Assembly (NCBI GenBank): GCA_022559845.1
Contig: CM040118.1
Span: 161,778,331-161,842,330 of the forward strand
Source: Amorphophallus konjac
Lineage: Eukaryota; Streptophyta; Magnoliopsida; Alismatales; Araceae
Reading direction: 5' to 3'
DNA length: 64,000 bases
Below are positions 54,295-64,000 of this stretch, piece after piece. A program made the translations under genes and the position numbers. The notes under the pieces were generated by a model. The model worked only from the letters and a program-made list of their open reading frames with translations, did not search any database and was not told the DNA's origin. Position 1 is the stretch's first letter; the number at the start of each line of letters is the position of its first letter.

Positions 54295-55010
54295 TTAGAG
54301 GAGGCCTCCTCCTCCCCCACCGAGCTCCCCCACCCTCCCTGAACCCCCCTTCCCCTCCCACCGGCGACCTGCCCCGTCCCTGAACCCACTCCCACCGATG
54401 ACCTCCCCTCCCCCTCCGAGCTCCCCCTCCCTGCCACCAGTCACCCTGCCACCGGTCACCCCTACCTGAACCCCCCCTCCCCCTCTGAGCTCCCCCTCCC
54501 TGCCACCGGTCACCTTGCCACCGGTCGCCCCTGCCTGAACCCCTCCTCCCCTCCCACCGGCAACCTCCCCCTCCCCCTCCGAGCTCCCCCTCCCCCCACC
54601 CTCCCTGAACCCCACCTCCCCTCCCACCGGCAACCTCCTCCTCCCCTTTCGAGCTCTCCCTCCCCCCCACGTACCCTTCCTGAACCCCTCCGATGATCAA
54701 AAAAAAAGGGCACTTGCGCCCGCGAGGGAGGGGGAGGGGAAAGGGGAGGGGAGGGGGACTTACCGGAGAGGCGGTGGCGATGACAAGAGGCGGCGGCGAT
54801 GACGAGAGGGAGGAGGCAACGTCGCAGACGATGAGAGGGAGGAGGACGGCGGCGGCGACGACGACGGAGGATGGCGGAGATGACGCAGACGGCGGCGGCG
54901 ACGTCGAGAGGGACGAGTGCAGCGGAGGCTCCGACGGGGAAGACGGAGGAGAAATAGTAAGAGTGAGAGGGAGGGTGGGGGAAATGAGGAAATGAGGAAA
55001 TGACGGTCTC
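54295..55010. repeat. Strand-asymmetric GC-rich tandem region near the CACTA right end
   Basis: C-rich on plus (G/A-rich on minus) degenerate repeats at 54300-54690 with core GAACCCCCCTCCCCTCCCACC, then a GGCGGCGAC-type triplet-rich part at 54770-54930. It sits where the promoter and first exon of the minus-strand transposase genes would lie. A 333-codon minus frame here is low-complexity and not supported as a gene. Confidence 0.7.
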
Positions 55011-55014
55011 GAAT

Positions 55015-55302
55015 GTGGCGGGAGAGAGAAAATGTGAGACGGAACTTCGGACGGAATCAATTTCCGTCTCAAATTTCAGACGTAAGATTATTCGTCTGAT
55101 TATTCGCGTCTAATTTCAGACTTGAATTTTGTCGTCTGAATATCCGTTTGTAAATTCAAACGGATATTCAGACGGAATAATTCTGTCCCAAATACAGATG
55201 GAATTTGAGACGAAATATATATGTCTAAATTTACATATGGAAATGCGACGAAAATTAATCCGTATGAAATTTACGTCTGAAATACCACTTTTTCTTGTAG
55301 TG
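55015..55302. repeat. Right subterminal array and terminal inverted repeat of the CACTA element
   Basis: About 15 copies of TTCAGACG / CGTCTGAA words precede the terminal CCACTTTTTCTTGTAGTG at 55285-55302. Confidence 0.9.
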
Positions 55303-56414
55303 ATATCATGTTCCAGCCCTTAGAATCTCATATCTGGGGCTTCACTTTGATGTTTATTGGCGCAGTGGTGGGCTTGCGTGGCGCATAGGCCCATGGAAAA
55401 TCTAGGTCTAAAACTGAAATAACGGGCCGATTGCTAGGCCATAGTGTTGGCATAATCTTTTCCTAGATATCCTTGACAAACTAGACAGTGGATATGCTTT
55501 TAACCTTGACCACCCTCCCTTGAAAAGGGAATTTGAGGCACTGATGAGCAGTGGATGGTACGACGTTGAGATTATCGATCCATGGTCGACCCAGAATAGT
55601 CTTGAACATGGGGTCGATGTCTAAGACATAGAACTCAATGGGCATTGTGAGCGGCCCAAGTTCAGCTTGAATGGTGACTACCCCGTGACACGCCCTTCTG
55701 GAATTGTCATACGTTGCAATAGTAGTCGGGATCGGCTTTAGTATATCTTCGGAAAGGTTGCATGCCTTCAAAGTGCTGAGAGGGCAGAGGTTAGTAGAAG
55801 TCCCAGTGTCTACCAACGCCATGTCTATGCTTACTTTATTTATAATGATATAAATGCATAGCGGCATCTGACGAGCCTCGGGAGGTGCTAGCTCGGTTTT
55901 TGAAAATGTGTTTGCTGGCCCTTTGGAGATTGCAGCCAAGGTGGTTGGTAAACTGTCCACTGCCATGTCTTCATTGACTATAACATTCTGCAGAAAGTTT
56001 CGGAGTGCATCTTGATGGAGTGTGGACCTTTTGATCAATTCTAGCACAAAAAATTTTGGCAGGCACCCGGTCCAAATGATGTAGCAAATCATATTGAGTA
56101 TCCGGCATCGGATCTGCCTCCTCTTGATCGGTAGCCTGTTGTGAGGACTGGGGATTGGGTGCAGGTGCACCAGTGGTAGGATAGTTCTGATGGAACAAAT
56201 GCCCACTCCGTAGGGCAAGGTTCTGGGCTGGCATGGCATCAGATGGGCTCACAGTAGGCGTTTTAATAGGCCTGATGGGGTGGACGAATGGTGTAGGGGT
56301 AGGTGTAGTGGAGATAACGAGGGTGATGGGAGTAGTAGCGGTGACGGGTCGCAGAGGGAGGATGACTGGTGCAGGGTTGGATGGAGGCGCGGTGATAATA
56401 GGCGATGCGGGCAC
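55303..56414 (-). pseudogene. pol: Tat-like aspartic protease region
   Basis: On minus: a Pro/Thr-rich linker (56414-56100), a frameshift near 56040, then STLHQDALRNFLQNVIV and TELAPPEARQMPLCIYI. The active site is MALVDTGTSTNLCP (DTG), then GPLTMPIEFYVLDIDP and ILGRPWIDNLNVVPSTAHQ. A stop at 55481 follows SISTV, and the frame decays until the CACTA border at 55302. The protease would cleave the gag-pol precursor. It precedes RT in the same orientation across the CACTA insertion. Confidence 0.88.
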
Positions 56415-56759
56415 TGGCGGGGGGATGAAGGTGGAGGTGACAATGGAGGAAGTGGACTGTATAGGATGAGGGTTTTAGCGGGTGCGGAGGATGGAGGGGT
56501 TTGATGGTTTAGCGGGAGGTTGACGGGGGTAAAAGGGGGAGAAGGGTTACAGTAGGTGTGGTGGAGAGCCATGAGCTACTGAACCGAGGCTTCGTCTTCA
56601 TAAGACCACCCGGCGTCGGGGGCAGGGCGCTGGACAAGGTTAACCTGAGTCGGTGCCGGTGGCTGAGGTTACGGAGCGGGCGGATGATTTGGCATGGGGT
56701 TTTGGTGGATCCCCAAATCCTGAACAGGCTGTTGCTGTTGTGGCTATGGCTGCGGTGCT

Positions 56760-58753
56760 TGTTGCTGCACTTGCTGCCTCGGCGCTTACCTTCTTTTCTC
56801 TTTAATTTCCATAATGTCCTTGTGCATCTCGGCCTAATCAATTCGCTGCCCTTCATGTAAATCATACACCAGATCTCTGAACTAAAAACAACCCTCAATA
56901 GTGTGCCCGGGTTACATGTGGAACATGCAATACTTGGACTGATCAAGGGCCGGGTTCCAGCTAGGCCGTTCCGGAGGGAGTTGAATTGCATTAATAGACA
57001 TGAGAGCTGAGAAGATGTCTGAGAGAGACTCGGGCAGAGGGGGGTACTGTACCCTCTTTGGAGTCGGGCGTTTGTTTGCATAGCCGTTGGGCGGAGGGAC
57101 GTTGTGGTACTGTGGGGGTTGTTGCGGTTGCTGTGGAGCAGAGAAGGCATTTTGTGGAGCGGGGAAGGTAGGCTGGGTGTTTTGTGGAGCGGGGAAAATG
57201 GGTTGGGCATTTTGTGGAGTGGAGAATTGAGGGTTACGGAATGGATTGGACTGGTTAGGGAAGGGGAAAGCAACGGCTTGTACTTGCTCGTTAGTCTGGA
57301 CTCCTTCAGTGATGGGCCCCTGAGGTTTTCTGTTATATTTGGGCTTTTGGGCCTCAAAGAGAGAGTGGATGGGGGAGTCCTTGAATTGGATTTGAATAAA
57401 CCTCGACCGACTGTATAGTTGGTGCATGTTGGCAATATCATTCATGGCCAATATGTTGCGAAAGGTAGGCATAGCATTGGAGATGAGCAACTTGACCTTT
57501 TCCTCCTCCGAAATATGACCAGGCACACGGGCAGCCATCTGCCTCCATCTATCAGCATAAGTAGCAAAGTCCTCGTCAGCTTTCATTTTCTCGGCAACCA
57601 GATCTGTGAATGAATATTCTGGGCTGACCCGGTCCTAAAACCTCTGAATAAATTTTTCTTTAACAACCTTGAAGCTCTCAGCATCTTCTAATGGCAAAGC
57701 ATAAAACCACTCTAGTGCGACTCCATCTAGCGATCGGCGGAATAAATACGCCATGAGGCGATCATCATATTGGAACTGCGCCGATTCATACATGAAATCC
57801 CTCACATGAACATAAGGATTGCTGTTCCCGTCATACTTGCGGTATGTGGGGAGCTCGGATTGAGGAGGGAATCAAATGTTATGGAAGCTAGGAATTGGAA
57901 TGTCTGCCAAGGATTGTGGGCCAACCCACTTTTGAAGGAAGTCGAGTTGTTGCTGCATGGCGGCCCATTTATCAAGGAGTTTCTGCCTTCGAGACGGAGT
58001 AGGTAGAGTGAAAGGAGTGAGCTCAAGGCAAGGAGCCGAAGGGTAAACGGAAGGAGGGGGAGGCCCATAAGAAGGATATTGGGCCGAAGGATGACCCAAA
58101 CTGAAATAAGCATGGGCCGCCCCTTGTTGAGTGCGAGCGAAATCGGCCGGGCCAACAAGGACTTGTGGCACCGATGGAACAGACCCGTAAAGATTAATCT
58201 GGGCAGATGAGGGAAGAGTGGTCTTCCCTTTATCAAGAATTTGAGGGACCAAGCCAGAGGACTGACCCGCCTCTAGACTGGAGAACTGAAGAATTTTGGG
58301 CTGGACCGGGGTAAGATCAATAGGAATGGGTGGAACCCCGGGCCCATCAACCCTAGACTGGGAGATGGAAGCGGTGGACAGACCCTGTGCAATTGTGAGA
58401 GATGGGGCACTTGACCCCTGCAAGGTCTGGTAAAGGGCCTGAAGTTGGGCCGCATCCAACTGGGCCATCATTTGCAAAATGTGACTGGTGGGATTGTTGG
58501 TGGAAAGGGACGGCTGACCGCCCTCCATGGAAGAAGAGGATGGAGGCGGGACATACCCTTCTCTAGATTGAAGTGGGGTGACCCTGGGCGGGTCCTCTAG
58601 GAGTCCCTGAGAGAGAGATTCCTCATGGGAACGGGAGAAATCATAAAAAGACATGGTGGAGTCGAACAAAGGATTGAAATAAGAAGTGAACGAGGAATTG
58701 CCCCTAGGAGATGAACCTATGGAACAAAAACAACTCCACATGCAATGTGGCAC
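56760..58753 (-). pseudogene. gag: Tat-like gag
   Basis: On minus, a start near 58753 or at 58661 (MSFYDFSRSHEE) opens a Pro/Ser/Gln-rich N-terminal region ending DIPIPSFHNI at 57872. After a TGA the same protein continues with ELPTYRKYDGNSNPYVHVRD, DGVALEWFYALPLEDAES and KVVKEKFIQRF, the conserved gag capsid block. Then come DEDFATYADRWRQMAARVPG and a Gln/Pro-rich repeat of PAPQNTQPTF type. It ends with KYCMFHM.PGHTIEGCF.FRD, a nucleocapsid-like Cys/His motif. Stops are scattered. Gag forms the cytoplasmic particle. Confidence 0.88.
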
Positions 58754-58965
58754 CTAAAAAATGATGCAAACAACACAAACAACCACCAATAAGTAACTAG
58801 ACAAGATGACCCCAAATAAAGAGAATTATGTAAATAAGAGAGGGATGAGAGGCAACCAAAGTCAGCCAAGTTATAATGATGTACAAATTTTATTTGTTTC
58901 TCCTTTTAGAACCTTAATGATTTCAACACAATGTTCTCACCAACAATATGTTCTTAATGGGGAAG
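58754..58965. other. Remaining leader of the Tat-like element
   Basis: Gene-free A-rich sequence between the Tat gag start and the copia LTR. No primer site or LTR of the Tat-like element is visible because the copia element interrupts it. GGAAG at 58961-58965 would be the left target duplication of the copia element. Confidence 0.5.
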
Positions 58966-61727
58966 TGTTGTGTATGTGATTTTGATGATTACAAAATGCC
59001 TTTGTTGCTTGGCCGTGTGCGAGAATGGTTATTCATGTCATCATGTGTATGGAGGTTGAAATGGTTGAGGAAATGATCATAAACTATTTCTATTGTGATA
59101 TCATCATGTGGGAGCATTGTGATTCTATAAGGCTCATACGTTGTGATATTGCATATACATTGTCTCTACACTTGGTGAGATTACTTTATGATGTGTGGGT
59201 TGATGAGCTTGGCGATTGAACAAATGGAGAATCCATGGTGATACTCTTCTAATCTTGAGTTGGAAAAATGGGTTCTCAAGTGCTTTCATAGAGATTTTTC
59301 ATGGGAATTCTTATGAGCCTCATGCTAATTCTTTCATAATCATATTTCATGTCATTTGGGTCTCGGCCTCAAACCGAGCTTCATATGTTAATGCATGACC
59401 CATATATTTTGATCTTGATCTAACATCTTGCTTTATCATATTTTTCAGGATGACAAATCATGATTGATCTTCATGGGATTATGGTAACATTTAATCAATT
59501 GTTTCCCTTTGGTTTGATGGAGGTTTTAGTTATTTTTTAAACTCAAACTGTCTTACAGGCTTCACCATTTTCAATCCAACCGTTGGATCTCCCCTCTAAA
59601 AATAATATGTTGTAGCTCTGGGAGTCCTCTTTCCAACGCCTCCAGTCTTGCTTCGATCGGAGTTCGGAGCTAGGAGAATTAATTCCTGTCGTCGAAGCGC
59701 GCAGAGCCATTTTTGTGAAGCTGCCTGAAAGGGTCGACCCTTAGGGTCGACCCCTCAAAAAAGGGTCGACCCTTGGGGTCGACCCCTGGCAATCAATTAA
59801 AAAACCCGTCGGCCCCTTTTTAGCCCAACTGAAAGGGTCGACCCCAAGGGTCGACCGCTACAGGACCTCTTGCTGTTTTTTGTTGAGCCAGAACCTGGTT
59901 CTGAGAGGGTCGACCCCTGGGGTCGACCCATGACTTATGGACTTCTAGCACAGCATGAGGGTCGACCCCAAGGGTCGACCCTTCTGTTCTGGGCGGCGCC
60001 GGCTTTGTTGACTTGGTGGTTTCGAGCGACATGGGCTTATACAGCTGTTAGGGACTCCGGGAATCACTCCATAATACATGGATCTGGTACCCTGAACGTC
60101 CCTTGACCAGTCTAGGAGTATATATCATCTTGTTAACGGTGAAAACCTAAGGTGGTTTTTGATATACACTGTTTTCGGGTTTCTTTCTAACCCTTCTTTG
60201 TGCAGGTCGCAGCAGCCACCTCCAGCCCTTCTTCCTCTTGTGTTTGTGCGTGAAAGTGAAGGGAAGAAGGAGCATTCGAAGTTACAATCAACCCTCTACT
60301 GCTGGCTGCGAGTGAAATCAAGATTCAAGCTCATCTGATTCAAGATCGTCAAGAACATCTTCCTGCTTCACAAGTGTTCGATTAAATTCTGAAAAGGAGA
60401 GGGGTGAGATCCGATTTTTGGGTGTTTTGCTAACCCTTGTGTATGCAGGTTTGGAGTTGAAGCTCCCAAGCCATCTTCCACCTTATTCTGAGCTTATATG
60501 TGAAGGGAAGAACATGGATTCAAGTCCCTAATCGATCCTCTACTGGAAGCAACATGGAGAATCAAGATACAAGCATCATCTATGCAAGAATCGATCATTT
60601 CTCTTCAAGAACGGTTCCTCATCCTGCAGAAGCTCTTCATCGGAAATCTGAGGGAGTTGTCTTGATCTTTCACTTCTGTGTTTTTGTTTGAGATTGCTCA
60701 AGGTCTTGAATGATTATCTATGAGGTGCAATATATATATACATGTTCATTTGTTCATCTATTGATTGCTATCTTATTAGTGCTATGCTTTTCATCCTAAG
60801 CAATAAGATGAAGTAATGCTTTCTTTTCTCTTGCAGAAGAAGAAGGAAGAGTGGTACCACAAGGATGAGAGTAGAGAGGTGAAGAAGAAATTAGAAGAAG
60901 GTAAAGAAGTGCATCTCGAGGAGACGAAGAAGATGATGTCTAAAGCATAATCATCCGTCAACAAGCAAGGAGAATCCGTTTGTGCTGAAGAAGGGGGAGC
61001 CTTATACTTGATGCATACTTCTAGTTTTCATCTATAGAATTCGTTGGGAGGTCATAGCATATATATGTTTTGATTCATATATATTTCAGATAATATCTTG
61101 TATGGGTGTTCGGAGAAGGGGATCTCCGAGTGTGTGTGTTGTTATATGTGTGCTGATTGTGCGGAGTATATCCGCGTGCGTGTTGTTGTTGGGAGCTTTC
61201 TCCCGTGTGGTTGAGTTGGCATTGTCCTACGTGTGTGTGGATGGAGTTGTGACTCCGTGTAAGGAAATTGTTTGGGGTGTGTTCCCTAGTGTGTGTGTGT
61301 GTGTGTGCTGCTGTGGCAGCAGGTTGAGGCAAGGCCTTGTGTGTGTGGTTTGCTGCAAAAGTAGTGTGTGTGTGTTGGGGTTCGTCCCCGTGTTGCTACA
61401 TTTTGTAGCGTGTAGTGAAGCCTCACCGGTTTGGTGAGGGGTGGACGTAGGGACCCCTCGTGGTCCCGAACCACCTTAAAAACCCCCGTGTCTTGTGGTT
61501 TGATTCTTGTGATTGTGTGTTCACTATCCCATCTGTTTGTGCCATCGTGTGAGCTCGGCGAGATTGAGTGAATCAAGTCTAAACTTGTTTGGATTAATTT
61601 CCTCAATCCTATCAATCTTCTATATTCCGCTGTGTGGTAATTGTGTTTTTAATTGGACATAATTTTTATTAGAAGGATCTATTCACCCCCCCTCTAGATC
61701 CGTGTTCCTGCACTACGGGACCCAACA
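58966..61727 (+). mobile_element. 5' LTR of a SIRE-like Ty1/copia element (2.76 kb)
   Basis: Begins TGTTGTGTATGTGATTTTG and ends GACCCAACA two bases before the primer site. It contains the GTCGAC palindrome cluster (59733-59979), a (TA)n run at 60731-60740 and a TG-rich part at 61120-61380 with a (TG)n tract near 61290. The 3' LTR is outside the window, so length and ends rest on the TG...CA termini and the primer site. Frames inside are not supported as genes. Confidence 0.8.
59733..59979. repeat. Five GTCGAC-N7-GTCGAC palindromes in the copia LTR
   Basis: Pairs at 59733-59751, 59765-59783, 59837-59855, 59909-59927 and 59961-59979 all have exactly seven bases between the two GTCGAC words (for example GTCGACCCTTAGGGTCGAC). 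Every full word reads GGGTCGACC, so single words and pairs are both palindromic. The distance between pairs varies from 14 to 54 bases. Confidence 0.95.
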
Positions 61728-61729
61728 AT

Positions 61730-61741
61730 TGGTATCAGAGC
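61730..61741 (+). promoter_or_regulatory. Primer-binding site (initiator tRNA-Met)
   Basis: TGGTATCAGAGC directly after the 5' LTR, the standard primer site of plant copia elements. Confidence 0.93.
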
Positions 61742-61801
61742 GAGGCTCTGTTGTCCCTAGATCTTGCGATCTACAGAGTGATCCCAGTGCATTCCACAAT
61801 C

Positions 61802-63622
61802 ATGAATTTTTCTACTGAACATATATCTATGAACTGTTTGCCAATCTTCACTGGTGTGAATTTTGATTCATGGCTAGGTAAACTGTGTGTGGTGATCAAT
61901 TCTACTAATCCTAGTCTTTGAAAATTGATTTATCATGGTCCACACACATTACCTCTAGATAAGACCAAGTGGTCTAATCAGGATAAAATGATGCATCATG
62001 ATAATGCTACTACTTTGAGTTTATTGAAAGCTTCCGTGAATACTAACAAGTATCCATTTGTATCTTCTTGTAGGACGGTAAAGGAGCTTATGGACCGGTT
62101 GATCAAAGCTCAAGAAAAGGAAAGACAAAAATGTCTCATGGCCGATGATGCTGATCAACAAAGTGACAAAAGTGCAGAAGAGGTAAATTCAGATTCTGAA
62201 GAATTTACTCTTGATGATCTTGTTGAAGCTTATGATGAGTTGGAAAAATAATATAAGAAAGTCAAGTCAGAAAATAAAAAATTGAAAAAGAAATCTGAAA
62301 ACTTGGTCCATGAAAATGGTTCTTGTGATAAATGTTCTGAGCTTGATAACTTGACTGAAATCTTAGAGCATGATGTTGAATGTCACAAAGAAACCATTGC
62401 TTGTTTGAAAAATGAGAATATTGCCCTCAAGAATAAAATCAATCAATTGGAGAAAACTGAAAAAGATCTAAGAAACAAAATGGAGTCAAACTCTATTGAT
62501 CATGATATTTGCAATGAATTGATTATGAATGATAAACTTGCAAATGAAAAACTTGAAAAAGGAAATACATTGTTAAAATCTGAAAATGAAGAATTGAAAC
62601 ATCTAAACACAACCATGTCTAAAAAATTACTTACTTTTGAAAAAGGGAAAAGTTTGGTTATTGATGAATATGACAAGATGTATGTGTTAGAACAAAAGAT
62701 GGAAAGCTACCAAACCATCAATGCCCAATTGAATGAAAAAGTCATTTCTTGTGACAATGAGATCATTTGCTATGAATTACACATTTCATCTCTTGAAAAA
62801 GAAATTCTTGATCTAAAAGCTTCTTTGTCTAAGTTTGTAAATGGGGAAGAAAATCTGAACAAGATATTGAGAACTAAGGTGAATTTCTAAAGAGAGGGGC
62901 TGGGCTATAATCCTGTGAACAAAAAGAATTTTGAAAACAAAGTCTATACATCCTTTGTCCATAGTTCAAACATAGTCAGCACATCAAATGAGTCTCCAAA
63001 TCAAACTACTGCTCAAACAACAAAGAGATCAAATAAAAATCTGGAAAAGAAACAAAACTTGCATCAAAAGGCTAAAAGTGTTGTTGGTGTCACGATGATT
63101 GCTAAGAAAAATCATGTTGCACACACACATGCATCCACAAAGAAAATCTCATGTTTTTATTGTGGTGAACTTGGTCATATGATGCATGATTACTTTTTGA
63201 TGAAATCTGAAGATCTAGATGCATGCAAGAAAATGAATGGCTTCACAAAGCCAAGAAAGCTTTTGAAAACAAAAAGAACTCTTGATAACTCTCATGCTCA
63301 TGGAAGAAGACCATTTGAGAGATTTACTACATTGAACTGTTTTCATTGTGGAAGGTTTGGTCACATGATGAACAATTACTTTGATTTGAAAAATGAGAAC
63401 ATCTCTTCAAACCCACAAAAATTTCATGCTCATTCCTTCAAGAGAAATCTGAAGTCTCTTGGTTGTTATCATTATTGTGGTGAGTTTGGACATACCATGT
63501 ATGATTGCTCTTTAATGCATTTTGATGATATGCATGTCCAAAAACTGTGGAAGGCACCCTCTAGAGGTGCAACTAACCATCCGGGACCCAAGAAGGTTTG
63601 GGTACCTAAAACAATCAAATGA
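61802..63622 (+). pseudogene. gag: SIRE-like copia gag with degraded zinc knuckles
   Basis: From MNFSTEHISMNCLPIFTGVN (61802) one frame runs to 63622 with three stops, at 61919, 62249 and 62888. The N-terminal part is the copia gag start (FTGVNFDSWLGKL). The capsid domain is shortened: SSCRTVKELMDRL joins directly to a Lys/Glu-rich region, so an internal deletion is likely. A long coiled coil follows (ECHKETIACLKNENIALKNK and on). Three zinc knuckles are all faulty: CFYCGELGHMMHDYF and CFHCGRFGHMMNNYF have Y for the last Cys, and CYHYCGEFGHTMYDC has an extra residue. The faults fit G-to-A changes in the first two. It ends KKVWVPKTIK where pol should begin. Confidence 0.9.
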
Positions 63623-64000
63623 GAACTTTGTTGCAGGATTGCCTTAAGGCCAAGGGGAAGGCTCTAAGTCGACTTGGCCAGTCTTTGGAGTAATACTTTG
63701 GTAAATATGGGTTGTCCTTGAATTGATACTAATTTGATTGTAGAGGCAGTCTTATGTGTTTCATATGCCTTATATGCATAGACTTGACTCTTTACACATG
63801 TTGGACTAAACCTGAAATTTCTGAAATTAGTTTTGAACTCATGACAGCTTGAGTCAATCACTTGTATTGATATTTGCAATTCATCATATAGACTTGCAGC
63901 TCATAAGAGATTGTCTTGTGGAAGAAAAATAGTGAAATTGGTTTTCTCACTTGTATTGAATTGAGATTGACATGAATTGAGCTCTTTTCAGTGCAGGTTT
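63623..64000 (+). other. Sequence after copia gag, no domain recognised
   Basis: The expected protease/integrase start of copia pol is not seen in any frame. The sequence carries stops and no motif, so pol is displaced, deleted or decayed here. Confidence 0.4.

Larger units (their letters stand above)
44003..55302 (-). mobile_element. 11.3-kb CACTA (En/Spm) transposon inserted in the Tat-like polyprotein
   Basis: The left end reads CACTACCAGAAAAGGTGG and the right end, reverse-complemented, reads CACTACAAGAAAAAGTGG; both continue into ATTTCAGACG. Subterminal TCCGTCTGAAAT repeats follow at both ends. Flanking trinucleotides are GTA (44000-44002) and ATA (55303-55305), matching at two of three positions, so the 3-bp target duplication has decayed or is imperfect. 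It carries a TNP2-like transposase on minus, a solo LTR, a 179-bp array, a captured CLASSY-like fragment on plus and a LINE fragment. Tat gag-protease lies to its right and RT to its left on the same strand, which confirms insertion. Confidence 0.92.

Noticed and set aside
54071..55072. 333-codon minus frame near the CACTA right end
   Set aside because: Low-complexity Ser/Pro then Gly/Arg content caused by GC-rich repeats; it could overlap a first exon but no motif supports it.
61120..61440. TG-rich region with a 111-codon frame
   Set aside because: Val/Cys-rich translation of a (TG)n-like LTR segment; no gene signal.

Overview
This window is plant nuclear DNA, almost certainly from an angiosperm with a large, transposon-rich genome. 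I see no intact host gene, rRNA or tRNA. Nearly everything is a nested stack of transposable elements: Tat-like and Tekay-like Ty3/gypsy, a SIRE-like Ty1/copia, a non-autonomous LTR element, a CACTA (En/Spm) DNA transposon and LINE 3' fragments. Most coding regions are broken by in-frame stops that usually look like C-to-T or G-to-A changes. The species cannot be named from the sequence.

Layout. (1) 1-3774: a minus-strand LTR edge (to 858) lies against the last 38 codons of a Tat-type polyprotein (859-975). A GACGCC palindrome array and the broken C-terminal exons of an antisense plant-mobile-domain (PMD) gene follow. (2) 3775-20868: 17 kb of essentially non-coding DNA made of at least eight tandem-repeat families. 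It contains two minus-strand LTR/leader units (9496-11047 and 19471-20868) with collinear internal repeat order. (3) 20869-24505: the 3' end of a Tekay-like element (integrase, chromodomain-like tail, polypurine tract, 2.2-kb LTR). (4) 24506-58965: remains of one minus-strand Tat-like element, reading right to left gag, protease, RT, RNase H plus a second archaeal-type RNase H, and integrase. Two plus-strand (antisense) PMD genes follow, each between CGGTC...GACCG palindrome arrays. Into it have jumped a complete 7.35-kb LTR element (29932-37281, target duplication CTTGG, splitting PMD gene B) and an 11.3-kb CACTA element (44003-55302, between protease and RT). (5) 58966-64000: 5' LTR, primer site and gag of a SIRE-like copia element.

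The most unusual object is inside the CACTA element. It has captured about 1.65 kb of a CLASSY3/4-like (DRD1/CLSY-type) SNF2 remodeller, a family that directs RNA-directed DNA methylation. A 379-bp segment over the Walker B region is repeated in inverted orientation around a 26-nt loop, with arms about 92% identical by my count. If transcribed it would form a long hairpin RNA antisense to a host silencing gene. The CACTA element also holds a solo LTR splitting its TNP2-like transposase, a 179-bp tandem array and a LINE fragment.

A second theme is that the non-coding parts of unrelated elements carry arrays of 16-22 bp imperfect palindromes. Each array has its own stem sequence (CGGTC/GACCG, GACGCC/GGCGTC, CCCC/GGGG, CGGAC/GTCCG, GTCGAC). 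Some stems are shared between unrelated classes: CGGTC/GACCG in a Tekay LTR and around the Tat PMD genes, and GTCGAC-N7-GTCGAC in the copia LTR and the CACTA element.
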